Below, piece by piece: positions 10,004 through 22,645 of a stretch of 64,000 nt of DNA. A program made the translations under genes and the position numbers. Within the stretch, counting starts at the first letter, position 1; each line of letters opens with the position of its first letter. The notes under the pieces were generated by a model. That model ran no database searches, was not told where the DNA came from, and saw only the letters and a program-made list of their open reading frames with translations. The stretch comes from Uranotaenia lowii (lineage: Eukaryota > Arthropoda > Insecta > Diptera > Culicidae): assembly GCF_029784155.1 (NCBI RefSeq), contig NC_073693.1:112716683-112780682 (forward strand), given 5' to 3'.

Positions 10004-13000
10004 ACTAGCAGACCCGGTAAACTTCGTCTTACCATGTTCAATTTGGCGTCCATTTTCTATTTATCCTAGTTTTCTTTACATTTCCCTTCTTTCCCTTTAC
10101 TCGAATCGTCCGGCTCAATTTTATCAAAATTAAACCAAAGAATTTAAAATCAACGGGTCTTTTAAAATCCAATTTTTGTAACTTGTTCAATAAATAACTG
10201 CATGTTGATAATATGTACGTTTCATTTGCTGTATTCCATTCAGTAAATTTATTCCGTTTTGTTATATTGTTTTTAATATCGGGACAATTTTTGGAGTATT
10301 TGCCGAATATTTTGCCTAACGCAGTGCTTTCAGCTCCCAATTAGCTTTGGATGGTGTAGTTTTTAGAGCTGAATAAATTAGAAAACATAAGTAAAAAAAT
10401 TTTAATAACCATTTTCAAACAGCTTTTTATTCACCATCCTCATCCTTCGAAGCAGTTTGAATTAAAATCCATATTTTCACCAAAATCATTTCCAAAAAAA
10501 TTCGCCTGATACTTAAGTTATAGACTTTACACATTTCAACTTAAAGTGTTCCTAAACAGCACTTGTCATGGCATTAAACCTAGTGATTTTGCGTATTGCA
10601 AATTCCTTGTTTTTATTCAAGCAAAAAATGCAAATTAATTCCTTTTGATTCCTTTGAACTTTGAACAAAGAAACGAATGGTTTTGAAAAGAGGAAAACAT
10701 ATGTTTAGATGTTTTAAAGATTTTATTATTTTATTTATTATTTCAAAGATTTTAATTGAAGCAGCTCTGATTTCAAAATTTCCTGAACATTGTTGGTGGT
10801 GATCTGCGATTTCATTTAGGATTACGTTATGTTTTTAAGATTTAATTAAATTCAAAGGCAGTTTTTTTTTAATTTAATAGATCTAAAAGAAATAATCTGT
10901 TCAAGCTTCGATGGTTTCATGAGTTCATTTTGATTCCTGGAAATTATCATATAAACAAAACCTTAAAAAAATTATGTGTCTTTTTTACTGTAAATCTTAA
11001 TTTTCAAAAATGAAACACCGGTTAAATCCTAAAGAATATCATCACAGTTCAACTTTCATATTCTCTGAAAAAAGGTATTTTTTCAAAAAAAAAAAATTAG
11101 TTATGTTGACAAAAAGAAATATCGAAATACACATTTGTCCCATTTATTGGGGCAAGTGAAAACACATAGGTCTTTTTCAGATGCGTCAGTGAAAAGACTT
11201 GAAAATTAATTTAATACTTGTTCTTGTTTGTCTGTTTTATCAACTTTCATTGCTATATCCTGAGTTTTTCTCCGGAATAAATTAATGCAATGCATGGTAC
11301 TTCAATTTCACTGAATGCTGTTCAACCAAAAGACCTTGATTTACAAAAAACCTTTATAATAATTTTGAATTTCCGCTTCAGATTCAACACTCGGGATATC
11401 CGTTCTGGTCATTCTGGAAATAAAATTCTTAAATTGTAGATGTTTCATAGCTAAATGGCGCGTTTTCACTTATTCCACCTAAGAAATTACAGGAATTAAT
11501 ATTATTTTTAACACTTTCAGGTCATATTAAAAGTTCATAATAAAAATCTGCTGCTCCTGGAATTTTAATCACAAAAAAACTTTTCAACAAAAAAGTGAAT
11601 CAAAAGTCTCTTCTATATAGCCAAAATATGTAAAACAAAAACGCACTTTTCATGTTAAGTTTGTACTTGAATTGTGTGTAAACAAACAGTTAACGTGTAA
11701 ACAGTTTTTGGTGAATGATTTTAAAAAAAGAGTTAAGTTTATTTAATCAAAATTTTTTTTGAGCCCAACAACGATTTAGATAAAGAAATAATGTATACAT
11801 TTTTTATAAAAGTTGATAGTTTGCACTTGCTCTAGTCTACTTTTTTATTTGAAAATTCTTCCAGAAAATGCATATCCTATCTTTTTGTCATTAAAAAGTA
11901 GATTATTTTATTGATAACTTCAACTTTCGTTTTTAAACTTCAATCCTATCTAATCTATTTCAAAGAACAGACTCTTGTTGAGAGGACGAATGACCAAGTT
12001 GGTTAAAATCCTCTATAAATACACAAAATAGAATAGAATAGATTCTTGTTCAGTTAATGTGTCTAGCGTTCTAGGCGTATTGGATTATACGAAATTGAAT
12101 GTAAAGCTTCTCAATTTCTTATTTTCAAACGTCCGCAAAGTGTCATAACATTATTTCATATTTATCTTCACCAAATTCATATTTTTTGGACAACAATTTA
12201 CTACTTAAATTAACACGAATTAAAAATGGTTTTAATATTTGAAATCATTTATATGGTTTAAATTCGATCGATAAAATATCAATCCGTGTCACATCTAGGC
12301 GTTATATATTACCATGTGCTGTGTACAAATAAGCAAGAAAAAAAACACGTCTAGGTTGCATATCGCCCCCACGTGCATAAGAAATATAGGTACTTGGTTG
12401 AGAAATAGGCGCCTAATTTTTAAATTTTTCCAGCGATCAATGAACAGTATGCTTTGGTTACTATTATCTTGCAACGACGTTTTCTAGCGACGCCTCGCCC
12501 ATGAGACGGAAAACAAACCCCTCTAAGAAAAGAAAATCTCTAAAAATGGATGCCTGACTTTTCAATTTCAGATTTTGGCAAAACAAATATTATATGTTTC
12601 ATCCGATCAGCAAAATGTCAACCTGAGTCACATCTAGGCGTCATTCATAACCATGTGCTGTAGAAATGAGTTAGGAATCAAGAAGAAAAAAAAATCACAT
12701 AAGGCATCATATCGCCACCAAGCATTGAAAATATCCTTGGTTGGGAAATACGCGCCAAAATATTCTCATTGGTCAGTATGTTATGCCATGGTTACTATCT
12801 TCTAACGACGTCAGGTCGCGACGCCTCGACCTTGGAGACGAAAAACAAACCGCCCAAAGGAAAAAAAAATCTCGAAAAAATGGAAGCCATGACTTTTATT
12901 TCATTCAAAAAACTACAAATTTAATAATTACGGACAATTGATGCCACTTTGTGTTGTTTTTATTCGATATAAACCGATTCGCATGGCTACAGAATATTCT

Positions 13001-13085
13001 AAAAATAGTTTCGTTCGAATCGTTTGGGTCATTTCGGAGGAGTAGTACTACAAACACCGTTACAAGAGAATTTTATATAATAGAT
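10004..13085 (+). repeat. Interspersed repeat, ACTAGCAGACCCG start to ATATAATAGATT end, copy A
   Basis: The start ACTAGCAGACCCGGTAAAC and the end ATATAATAGATTTT match the termini of copy B at 25275-27230. Internal landmarks are collinear: CCCATTTATTGGGGCAAGTG near 11138 matches CCCGTATATTGGGGCAAGTG near 25877, and TCACATCTAGGCGT occurs in both. Copy A holds an internal tandem duplication: the unit with TCACATCTAGGCGT, the AAAACAAACC block and GACGCCTCG appears at about 12285-12590 and again at about 12610-12905. No protein domain is visible. The family is not classified here; the ends do not show convincing inverted repeats. Confidence 0.65.
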
Positions 13086-13507
13086 TTTGCTATCACGCCT
13101 TGAGAGTTTTATTTGCTATAATAGTGCTTGACATAGCATAATTGAAAGCTAAAATTTCGTACATGTTTAACAAGCGGAGTGAAGCCAACTTTTGCTAAAA
13201 TTAAGACCTTCACTGCACCTCATTTTTCAAAAGATTTGAGAGCATAACGATATCTAATTTTGCTGTCAATGTAAAATATGTGGTACCTTATATTAGCATC
13301 ATTGTGCTGTCCAAGCTCTCAAAAAACGAGGTGTAGTTAAGGTCTCAGTTTTAGCAAAATTTGGTATCACTTTGCTAACCAAGTATGGAAAATTGTGCTC
13401 TCATTTTTGCTGTGTACCACCTTATGTCAAGCAAAATGAGAGCACACTTGGCTCTCAGGGTGTGATAGCATAATTTGCTATAATTTTGCCATAAAAGTCT
13501 GCTCGGG
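13086..13507. repeat. Foldback repeat with TGCTATCACRCC arms and CCCGAGCAGAC outer end
   Basis: TGCTATCACGCCTTGAGAG near 13088 is mirrored by ATGCTATCACACCCTGAGAG on the opposite strand near 13455-13475. A second nested inverted pair (CACCTCATTTTTCAAAAG near 13215 and CTCAAAAAACGAGGTG near 13317) makes a hairpin-prone block. The right border AAAGTCTGCTCGGGG matches the start of the arm at 5866 in inverse orientation. Confidence 0.55.
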
Positions 13508-15080
13508 GCTGACTTAAATTAATCATATCTTTGGAAGATATTATGGCCAACATCTTACAACTGCTAACACCGCCAACCCACAGAAAGTGTTCTCCAATTG
13601 TTGCACAGCAAAGTACATGATTTTAGTTTTTTTTACTGTATTTTAGCCATTTCAACCGAATTAGCTCGATTTTTTGTCGATTGTGCTCATACAGGATTGG
13701 TAAACAATATCCAAATGTTCAAGTGATTGGGAAAAGTGACATAAATACTTAAAAAATAATTTTAAACAGGTTGTCTGTGCCCAATAGTTGCACAGGAAAA
13801 TTTTATATAGTGCCTAATGTTTACCGATTTTTCCAATGGTTGCAAATTTTGAAAAACTTTCTTAAGGCTCAGCCACAATGTGGTCAAAGAGGCTGATATT
13901 TGTTACGGAAGCTTATTATGAGAACTTCCAGTTCAAATGTAGACAGGAAGCCACCAGTTTGAGAGTCTGGAATAGCATTCATCGAACGTGAAATTTCCTC
14001 AGAAACTCAAATCTGGCGCTGAATTTAACCGTAGCCAAGTGGGTGAAGTGTTATTTGGCCTCATTTGCCCAGTATTGAGCATTTTTCTTTATATGTCCTC
14101 CCAACAGAAAATTTGGTGTCATTGAAATTCCATAGAATGAACTAAAAGGTATTTAATTTTTTTTAAAGTGCCTTTTTACTGGTGAAAGGATAGAAGGACA
14201 CGATCTGTTTGCCCCTGTTTGTTGAAGTAATTTCTTTTTTAAATGAATTCACTTTTTAAATTCGAAGAACGCGTTTTTAGAATCTGTAAATAATTTAAGC
14301 GACTTTAATTTACTTATCATCAAAATTTCATTTTGTAGTTTTTAGTCCTTTTATTTGGTTAAAAACTTTCTTTATTTGTTTTGGATCTGAGTTCAAATTT
14401 TTGTTGAGACTAAAGTTTTTATTTTCCAAGCTTCTTGCGTTCGAAGAACTAAATTGATTGAGACATATAAGATTTTAACAACACCTTCTCGTGATGTCAC
14501 CTAAATACGAAGAGAAGATTTTTCAACTGAAAATTTCATCGTTACCAAAACAATGAAGAGTATGTTGGAAATTTTGCAGTAAAATTGATGAACATTTTTC
14601 TCCTTGAGTAATATGACATTCTTCAATATGGCCCTAAAAATGACAAAACAAAATATCGGGGTAATATAAGGCTTCCAGAATTTCTCCCGAAAATGGCCAA
14701 ATCAAGAAACTACTCAACAAAAATCAGGAGAAAAAACGCCTGAATATGTTTTGGTTTTTCAAATCACATCAGCTGATGTTGACTTGTATTTAAGCTTCTG
14801 AAAACCATTCATGATCATCGTTGCCTCAATTTTATTTTTGCATTTTAATTTTACAAATAAAGAGAATGAAACTGGGCTAAAATCGGGATTGTTTCAACGA
14901 AATCCGAGCAACCGGGTCGAACCGGACCTTTCTCAAAATGTGTTTTAAATGTCCGGAGATGCCAGGGTGAAAACGGGAAATCTGGCAAGTTTTGGGTTGA
15001 TAAGACTAAAATATATTTGAGTTGCCTTGGTCCAGAAGCGAAGGCGACTATTTCCGGAAATATGCTCCTTTCCTAAAGTG
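13508..15080. other. AT-rich spacer ending in a CCGG-family terminus; no gene
   Basis: The right part (about 14540-14998) matches the termini of the AT-rich CCGG family. On the minus strand it reads GCCAGATTTCCCGTTTTCACC, then a CCGG-containing block, then CAGTTTCATTCTCTTTATTTG, as at 22645 and 32352. Near 13590 and 13785 the phrase CCAATWGTTGCACAG occurs twice, hinting at another small repeat. No coding frame has a domain. Confidence 0.45.
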
Positions 15081-15082
15081 TA

Positions 15083-16390
15083 GTTCTTTTAGAAATGGGA
15101 CAGTTACGCATGCGTGTATCTCAAAAACCATTCGTTTGATCTAAATACTTTCTATGAAGAAAATGAAGATAATGTTATGATATTTCATGGAAAAATTTCA
15201 AAAAAATTATTTATAGTTTTTTATTAGAGAAATTTCTATTTTATTCTTGGTATCGCCCATTGGCCGGCGCACACTTTTTTCAGTCATGGTATTGATCAGT
15301 TTTTACAATTTATACTTCGTCAAATTTATATTTTAGGTGGCTTCACCCTTCTTCTTCAATTTCTGATACTTTTCGGTCCGAAACTTCTCTTTTAAAAGTA
15401 ACTGGAAGCATTTTAGTGGATACAGTAGTTTCGAAATGAACAAATTTGATTATTTTTGACCACATTTTTGAACGTTTTTAATGGAATTTCTTCTGGCAAA
15501 ATCTGACAATAACGAAGTAAAACCATCATAAGATGTTTTAATAAGATAAAATCGGTTAGTATAAATCATAGGTTGCGGGTGGTACATACAAGATTACTCT
15601 TTTAAGGCTTTTAAAAATAGCGAAAACCAAAGTTTCGTTTTGAAATTTTTTGTTTTTTTTCGCAGGAGCTGAATTTTAGCAAATCATTATAATTTTATAC
15701 AAAATAACCAGCGAATACATACTTTAAAATACTCGGGATCTTGCAACGAGCAGACATGGTATAGGATTCAAACGCTGGAATTCATTTAAAATAGGGTTTT
15801 TCATAAGTTTTGTCGTTCATCAGAAATCATCTGTCCGATAGCCTCGGTGCTGGCTTTACAGCTAACGAGCTCTGGAACTACCAAAAAATTTGTTGTTTGA
15901 GTTTGGGTTTGAATGAGTCATCATTAGGCAACACTTTCAGCTTATTGAAGAAAATTGTTTTGGACATTTCAGCGATCTACCCTTAGTTTTTCGCTTATTG
16001 AAAATTAAAAATACTGGTATGAGACTTGATTACCCTCAACCGTAGTTGACGATCATGTGCTTCACTCCAATGCTTGATTTGAACTTTGTGGACATTATTG
16101 ACAGTGTTTGCATACTTATCCACCACAAAAACTCAGTAATTCTTTGAATAATCAACGATTTTGTCAGCTAACAATTTGATAATGACGAATTTTAAAGGAA
16201 TCTGTGCAAAATTATTTTTTTCTTTTTCTCTTGCATCGTACATCATTAAAAAACGCGTGAATCTTAAATTTTGGAAAAAATAGGTCGAATAGTACTTTTT
16301 ACAGGCAACAAAATGCTGTCAAATTTTTGAATATCCGATAATCAGTAAGCGAGCTATTAGCAAATGAAAGTGTCCCATTTCTAAAAGAAC
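15083..16390. mobile_element. Non-autonomous Tc1/mariner-like element with perfect 20-bp TIRs and TA duplication
   Basis: The first 20 bases (GTTCTTTTAGAAATGGGACA) are the exact reverse complement of the last 20 (16371-16390). TA lies immediately outside both ends (15081-15082 and 16391-16392). These are the hallmarks of Tc1/mariner/IS630-type insertion. The 1308-bp length would fit a mariner-sized transposase, but I see no frame longer than a few dozen codons and no DDE motif. It is either a MITE or a fully decayed copy; the perfect TIRs argue for a fairly young MITE. Confidence 0.85.
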
Positions 16391-16523
16391 TAAGCTTTAA
16401 TAGCGTTTTCTCACCACGTAAGAAAGATTGAAAATCACATCCAAGTATCTATTTAACTGGTGCCACGTGAAAAGTACAGTGGCAATGAAAATGGGCTGCA
16501 AAACTTCCTTCATAGAGGTGAAT

Positions 16524-19500
16524 GAGCATTGCCAGATACTTTTAGAAAAAAGCGGGACATTTCACGAAAAAAAAAAGCGGGACACAGCCGAAAAAAGCGG
16601 AACATTGAAAAACTCCTGAAAGAAAACCTTGATTGTTTAGCCAAACTTATACACAGCAAATTTTTTTTTGCTGGAAATCAGCTAAATTTTGCTGGTTTTT
16701 GTCCCGCTGACTTTCCAGCAATTTCAATTGCTGGAAAAAACAGCAAACGTTAATGCTGGTTTCCAGCAATTCAAATTGCTGGAAAATCAGCAATCCAGAT
16801 TGCTGGAAACCAGCTTTTTCTTTCAACACAACCAGCAGTATTTAGTATGAAATTTATATTTCAATTCAAAATTAAAGTTTAATATTGGCTGTGCATATAA
16901 TAAGCAATAAAAACAATTATTTTCTCCCATTTTCAATAAGGGATTAATTTATTTTCCAAAAAAACTTTTTTTTTCACAACTTTCTAACACCGGCTCTGGA
17001 GTGGCCGCTTTATGCCAAAATGTTGATCATCCGCAACCTGTAAAAATAGTTTTGATTAGTATCTTCTATGGAATATCTACCTGTATAATGAAAACTTACC
17101 CTTGACTTGATGCCTGGTTGCTAGAATATAGAGGAAAATAAAATAATTATAGGCATTAATTTAACCTAAAATCGTAAAATAGAATCTCACCTTACTTCAG
17201 CGTACGAAACAAAAACAAACTCCAAATTGACAACTTGATTGCTGATTTTCCAGCAAACTAGATCAATTGCTGGAAAGTCCAGCAATTTGAAAACCGATTG
17301 CTGATTTTTCAGCAAAAATGACAAGCGTATTGGCGATTTGCAGTTCAAAATGACTCGCAGAGGGCACTGCGGTTGAAATGATGATGTTATGGATTCAAAT
17401 GTCATAACGCATAGTATTTTTTCAAAACACAAAAGAAATTTGAAAAATTTAGTTATTTAAAGAAATATTAGATGAGAATGGGTTAGTGAACAAGGCAAGA
17501 AAAAGTGATTTACGTAATCTTTCAATATTTTTAAGGCCAGTTTATTCCTGTATCTTTGATAATTTTTAGTTTCCTGGAAATAAACTGCGATGTGCCAATT
17601 TAAATAACCCGAAGTTCCCGTGCAAACAAGTTTCCAGTACCACCTTCAGAATCAAGAATTGTTATGGAATGAGAAAGTTTTTTGATGGTTAGAAAAAGAA
17701 TTGGAAAAGATTGTAAAGAAAATGCTTGTTCGGAGAAAGTTATTCTTCTGACTCAAAATCAAATATCGTCGATCTACCAGCTTCCTCAGGGTTTGTTGAA
17801 ACCTATTTGGCGTACGTTACTTCAATAAACTTGAACTTTTCTCATTATTCTGTGTTTTACATCATGCTTGAGCAGCAACCGTCCCAATCAAAATCACTTT
17901 GTTTTGAAACCTTAAAAACAACTTTGTTTAGGAAACCATTCATTGATGGGCTCTAAAATCATCAAATCAAAACAAAATATTCAAAAATTGTGCCTAATGT
18001 TCCGAATTATTGAGATCCAAAATTTGATTAATAGCTGAGTACCTCCATTTTTATCGTTTTTCTACGGTAACTGGTACGGCAACATATTTTGCTTCCGAGA
18101 CTGAACCATTCTCGAATCTTCCGGATAGAATCACCAACGAAGCACATTCATCAAATTTTATACTAACGAAATGGCCTGTTCTTGATCGCAAAAAATCAAA
18201 AATGAATTTGTTCAGAAAAACGTTCAAAAATCAAATTTCCTCATACAAAAAGCATGTAAGCTACTAAATTGAAGATTTTCTAACTTGATTTAGCCATTTT
18301 TATTGCTTGCTATTAGACAGGTTCTGTAAAAAGCTTAATTTTCAAAACAATTTGTATACTCTCCCATGTTAGAAAACAGCTATCATCACCCTTTTGTTAT
18401 TACCATAAGTAAAAATCAGTTGGCGCTGTATGCCAAAAAGTTTTGCTGCAAATCGCCAATAACCGAATGCTGAAAAACCCAGCAATTCGAAAACCGATTG
18501 CTGGTTTCCAGCTAAAATTTGGGTTGCTGAACGTTTCCAGCAATTTTTTTTGCTGGAAATCGAGGCAAAAATTTACAGTGTACATTTACCATCAGCCTAA
18601 GTTGTTCATAGAGAGCACCATAAGGATTTATGTTCAACGTGGATTGATTTTGCTCAGTGTTTCTTGTATAAATTCTATGTGCACGTTTTTTTGCAATAAA
18701 CACGGTTATTTTCCACGGTTCTCGCGAATTAACACGTTATTTGAGAGAAAATATGTTATGTCCTACTTGTAAACGGAGGATTTGATACAGCGATAAAATT
18801 TTAAAACTCAAGATAACTTTCCTATTCATATACTTTGAACAATTGAGTCAAAAAATGCGGTGTATAAGGCAATTTAATTAAGATTTAGGCGAAAAAATTC
18901 AGATCTGTAATTATTTGGAAGCATTTTAAACAATATTTTCTTCATACCAAAGTTCTTCACAAAGCATTGCACAGTGGAAAATTTGGATTTTAATTTAAAA
19001 AAAAAATAGAAATCGCAGGTTTAATAGCCTGAAACAATACTTATTTTATGTGAAATGTCCTTAATTACTCAGCGAAAAAACAACAATGACTTCGTGAAAA
19101 TGATTTTGAGCAAAATTTTGTTAAGAAAAACTGTGAAAGTTTCATGAAGGTTTTTGAAGTGATATATGAATTATAAGCCTTTTAAATGAGCTCTTTTTCA
19201 TGAAAAATTGCTATTTTGATCAATATTTTTTTTAAAAATGGCTTTATGGAACGATAGGTCCGAGCCAATATGAAAATATAAAATTATAGAAAACAAATTT
19301 TTTTTTTAAATATTAAATTCTCAAACAAATGTGAATATGATTGATCAACATTCAAATGAGATATAAAGCAATTATTTTATAAAATGACAAAATTTCCATA
19401 GGGAAGGTGTAAAGTAGGAATAAAGATCGCTTCTTAAAATCTTTTTATTTGAAAATGTTCAAATGAATTTAAGTAAAAACCTTTCATCTCGTTTAATGAA

Positions 19501-19717
19501 GTTGCAATGACTGAAAGACATATTGAAGGATTTTCTATGTTGAACCAATGAATTCAAATTGAGATTAAAATTTGATTTTTTTTCAGTTTAAGTCAGTTAA
19601 CTTTGTAAAAGTTTCCCAAGAAAAAAAGCGGGACATTTCGAGGAAAAAGCGGGACGGCGGGACATTCAACAAAAAAGCGGGACATGTCCCGCTTTTGCGG
19701 GACGGATGGCAACCCTA
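16524..19717. mobile_element. Second copy of the hAT-type AGCGGGACAT MITE, split by a nested element
   Basis: The left end (ATTGCCAGATACTTTTAG with repeated AGCGGGACAT phrases) and the right end (CGGGACGGATGGCAACCCTA) match the element at 8368-9200. The interior also aligns, for example GTTGTTCATAGA at 8510 and 18603. The copy is interrupted by a 1.9 kb TA element at 16652-18580. Without that insert it is about 1.26 kb, longer than the first copy because of extra AT-rich sequence near 19000-19500. No intact 8-bp duplication is seen. Confidence 0.75.
16652..18580. mobile_element. TA-flanked non-autonomous element with CACAGCAAATTTTT ends and GCTGGAAA subterminal repeats
   Basis: The left end CACAGCAAATTTTTTTTTGC and the right end, reverse-complemented CACTGTAAATTTTTGCC, form a short imperfect TIR. 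TA flanks both sides (16650-16651, 18581-18582). Inside, TTGCTGGAAA/TTTCCAGCAA recurs many times in both directions near the left end (16662-16815), near 17240-17310 and near the right end (18465-18560), a pattern of subterminal transposase-binding-like repeats. Comparison with the empty site in the related MITE at 8368-9200 shows this segment is an insertion. No transposase frame remains. Confidence 0.75.
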
Positions 19718-19719
19718 CC

Positions 19720-22645
19720 TTAACAGAAAAAAATAGTCGAAAGATATTTAAAAAAAAGTGATCAATATTACCCCGGATTACGGTAATGAATTCGAAGATT
19801 TTTTGTAAATATTAAATCTCTAAGTTTATACAAATTTAGTTAACATTGGGCATTAAAATTTAGCGTTTCAGTTGCTACTTCTTATAATTTTCGAATTTTC
19901 TCCAGATAAAATAAAAATCATGATTGATTAAAAATGATTTAATATGATGGAAATTTGAGAAATAAAATTTATGAATTTTCAATCGAAGGTTTAAAAGTTT
20001 GAAATTTCAAGCTCTGAATATGTTGGCAGTTTCAATTGGATTATTGGGTCCTGGAAAGGACAGAAGGTGGAAACTACATTTCTCTTATTACTAATTGAGT
20101 TTCAAAGACATCCAAGAAAATAATTTAGAATTTAAAAAACAAAAACAAACTTATAAAAAAATATTTCATTAAGTTTAAATTGTTTTACTTGAAAATTCTG
20201 TAAATATATTTGGAAATAAAAACAAAATATGAAGAAGAAAATGAAAGGATTTTAAACATTTTGTAAGTTTTATTTTCAATAAATTCGTCTATTCATTTAA
20301 AAAACTTTAAAAAAAATTTAATTGATAACTTAAAGGATAAGCCTTTTGGTACCCATGATTGAATGATTGATTCGATAGATTTAAGCGTGCTGAACTCGTT
20401 TTGTCTATCACTTTGCGTTTAGTGATATGAAGTTCATAAGCTTTAAAATGTATCAGTTTTAAGTTAAATCAATCATTAATAACAGATAAGATACTGTGCT
20501 TCGTGGTATCATTGATAACTGATGAAATATAAAATTAACGCTAAAGAATAATCTGATTCTTAATTTATTTATTATTAATTTAATTCAATTAAGGAATAAT
20601 ATTATAAAAAAAAAATCATGCATGATCTAAAAAAGATGAATTCTTCAGTTTTAAAAAAATGGAAAGATACCATTACAAGTATTTCTAACATTACAAAAAA
20701 AAGATTTAAAAAATTGAATTTGTTAAATATAGTTTGTTCAAACCTCCGAAAAGATTATTTTTGCTTTAAAAATATCTAAAACTCGATGTGATTTAAAGCT
20801 TCATAAATCGCTTTCGAATGTGATGTTGAGAATTAAGAAGAACAAGAAACACAAAATTAAATTGAGAAGAAATTGGTTTCGTGAAGAATATTTCATATCA
20901 GCACAATGTTTTGTTAATCAAAATTTTTGGTAATAGAGTAGAGAATAAAAGGTTTTAGATTTTATTTTGCTAATTCTGATGACCATCATGGCCTCCTACT
21001 TGTTTATGTATAAAATTAGTATTCGATGAATCAATTTTGATGTTAAAATGGTTGGTTTCAAACTCTAGATTTGTTTCGTTACAATTCTTAATAAAAACCC
21101 ATTCTTAAGACGAGCTTTCAAGTTAAGAGATTCAATATAAAATGTTGATTGATTTGCAAATCGAAATTGACAATAAAAAAATAGATTTAATTCGTGAACG
21201 CCATGTATTTCATTTCGTAAAATGAAATGTTTTCAGCCTAGGATGTGCCAAGATCAATTTTCGGCGAGAAAATTTTTTGACTTTCTTGTTAACACTTATT
21301 TAACAGCTTTTAAGATCAAGTAATTTCCCTTTACAATGTTGAAAATTTAAATTGTAAAAGATCTCCATGGGCGGGTTAAACCCCTAAACCCGCTCCTCCC
21401 CCCCGTTCACACGGCCTTGGCTGATAAAAAACAGTTTTGAGTATTGCTTAGCTTTGTTGCCGTTTTTCAAGAATCACATTTCACAAAAAAATCTTAAATT
21501 TTAATCGAGTTGGCAAGGATAAGATTTGATTTATGTTTAGTTATTGTTAAAATCTTGAGTTTTCTCAAGATTTTGCTTATTTGATTTGAGCATAGGATCA
21601 GTTGTTTTAGGAAATTGAAATTGAAGGTTTTTTTTTTAAATAAACTTATTCTATGTTCGAATCAAATAAGCTAAATTCCCTTTATTTTTGACAAATGCAA
21701 AAATTTAAACCATCAATAAAAGTAATTTTCCTATTTCGATTTGAAACCTTTTGTCGTCTTAGTTTTATAAATTTAAAAATAAGTAATTTTTTTTTTCCAA
21801 TAGCTACGTTAATTTTTATATTTTAGCGACATCGATTGTACTGTTTTAGAGTTGTTTCCGGTGATTTTTCAACATTGTTTTAGAATAGTAAAAGAATAAG
21901 AATACAACCATGTTAGATTTGTTACATTTTCTAGTTTTGCTCAAAATTCCACGTGAACAACAAGCAAGAGGGGTAAAGTTTTGCCAAATGTCAATGTCTC
22001 TTTTTGTGATCGAGAAAAAAATCACACTAATAAATAATACAAAAAAAGCTTCATGTCGGTTTTAACATGATTTTGGAGCAAGTTTTCTTAAGCTAAATAA
22101 AATTCAAATACTGTACAACAAATATAATCACAATTTTTTTTTTCATCGATTCGGCCGCAGGTGAACAGCTTTTTCTGTTCCAGTGTCGTTTTCAAAACAA
22201 ATGATGAATTAGAGATTAAAGTAAGGGAAACAGCTAGCTCAAGGTCCGGGTTATTTTATCAAAAAAACCTGGCACAATTCGGGCATTTAATATCAAAACC
22301 TAGGAATTACTCATCAAAAATCAAGAAAAAAGAACTTGAAAAAAAATTTTTAATCAAAATTTATCAGCAGATTTTAAATTGTACTTTAGACTTTTGAAAA
22401 ATCTTTCATAATTATTTTTATGACACTAGCTATGAAGGTTAAGATTTGGACGCAGAAATAAAAAAAAAATAACAACACAATTTGTTTTTTAAGTTGGATT
22501 TAAGAATGACAATGATAATGAACCCTGTAAAAATCCGGGCATTTCCAATGAAATCCGAACAACTGGGCTGGGCCGGCTTTTCGTAAGTTTTATGTTAAAT
22601 ATCCGGGCAAATCCGAATAAAACCGGTCAATCTAGCAACCTGAGG
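19720..22645 (+). repeat. AT-rich CCGG-ended repeat family, copy 1
   Basis: This stretch has no gene. It aligns in order with 54270-58600 and with 43138-44110: a block near 20375 (GCGTGCTGAACTCG, TTTGTCTATCAC, then AATCAATCATTAATAACAG) matches one near 56168 and one near 43500. ATATTTCATATCAGCA near 20890 matches 57478. Its right end, read on the minus strand, is GATTGACCGGTTTTATTCGG then CCCGGATATTT, which mirrors the left end at 43146. The family therefore appears to have inverted CCGG-rich ends of about 50-60 bp. Left boundary uncertain. Confidence 0.5.
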
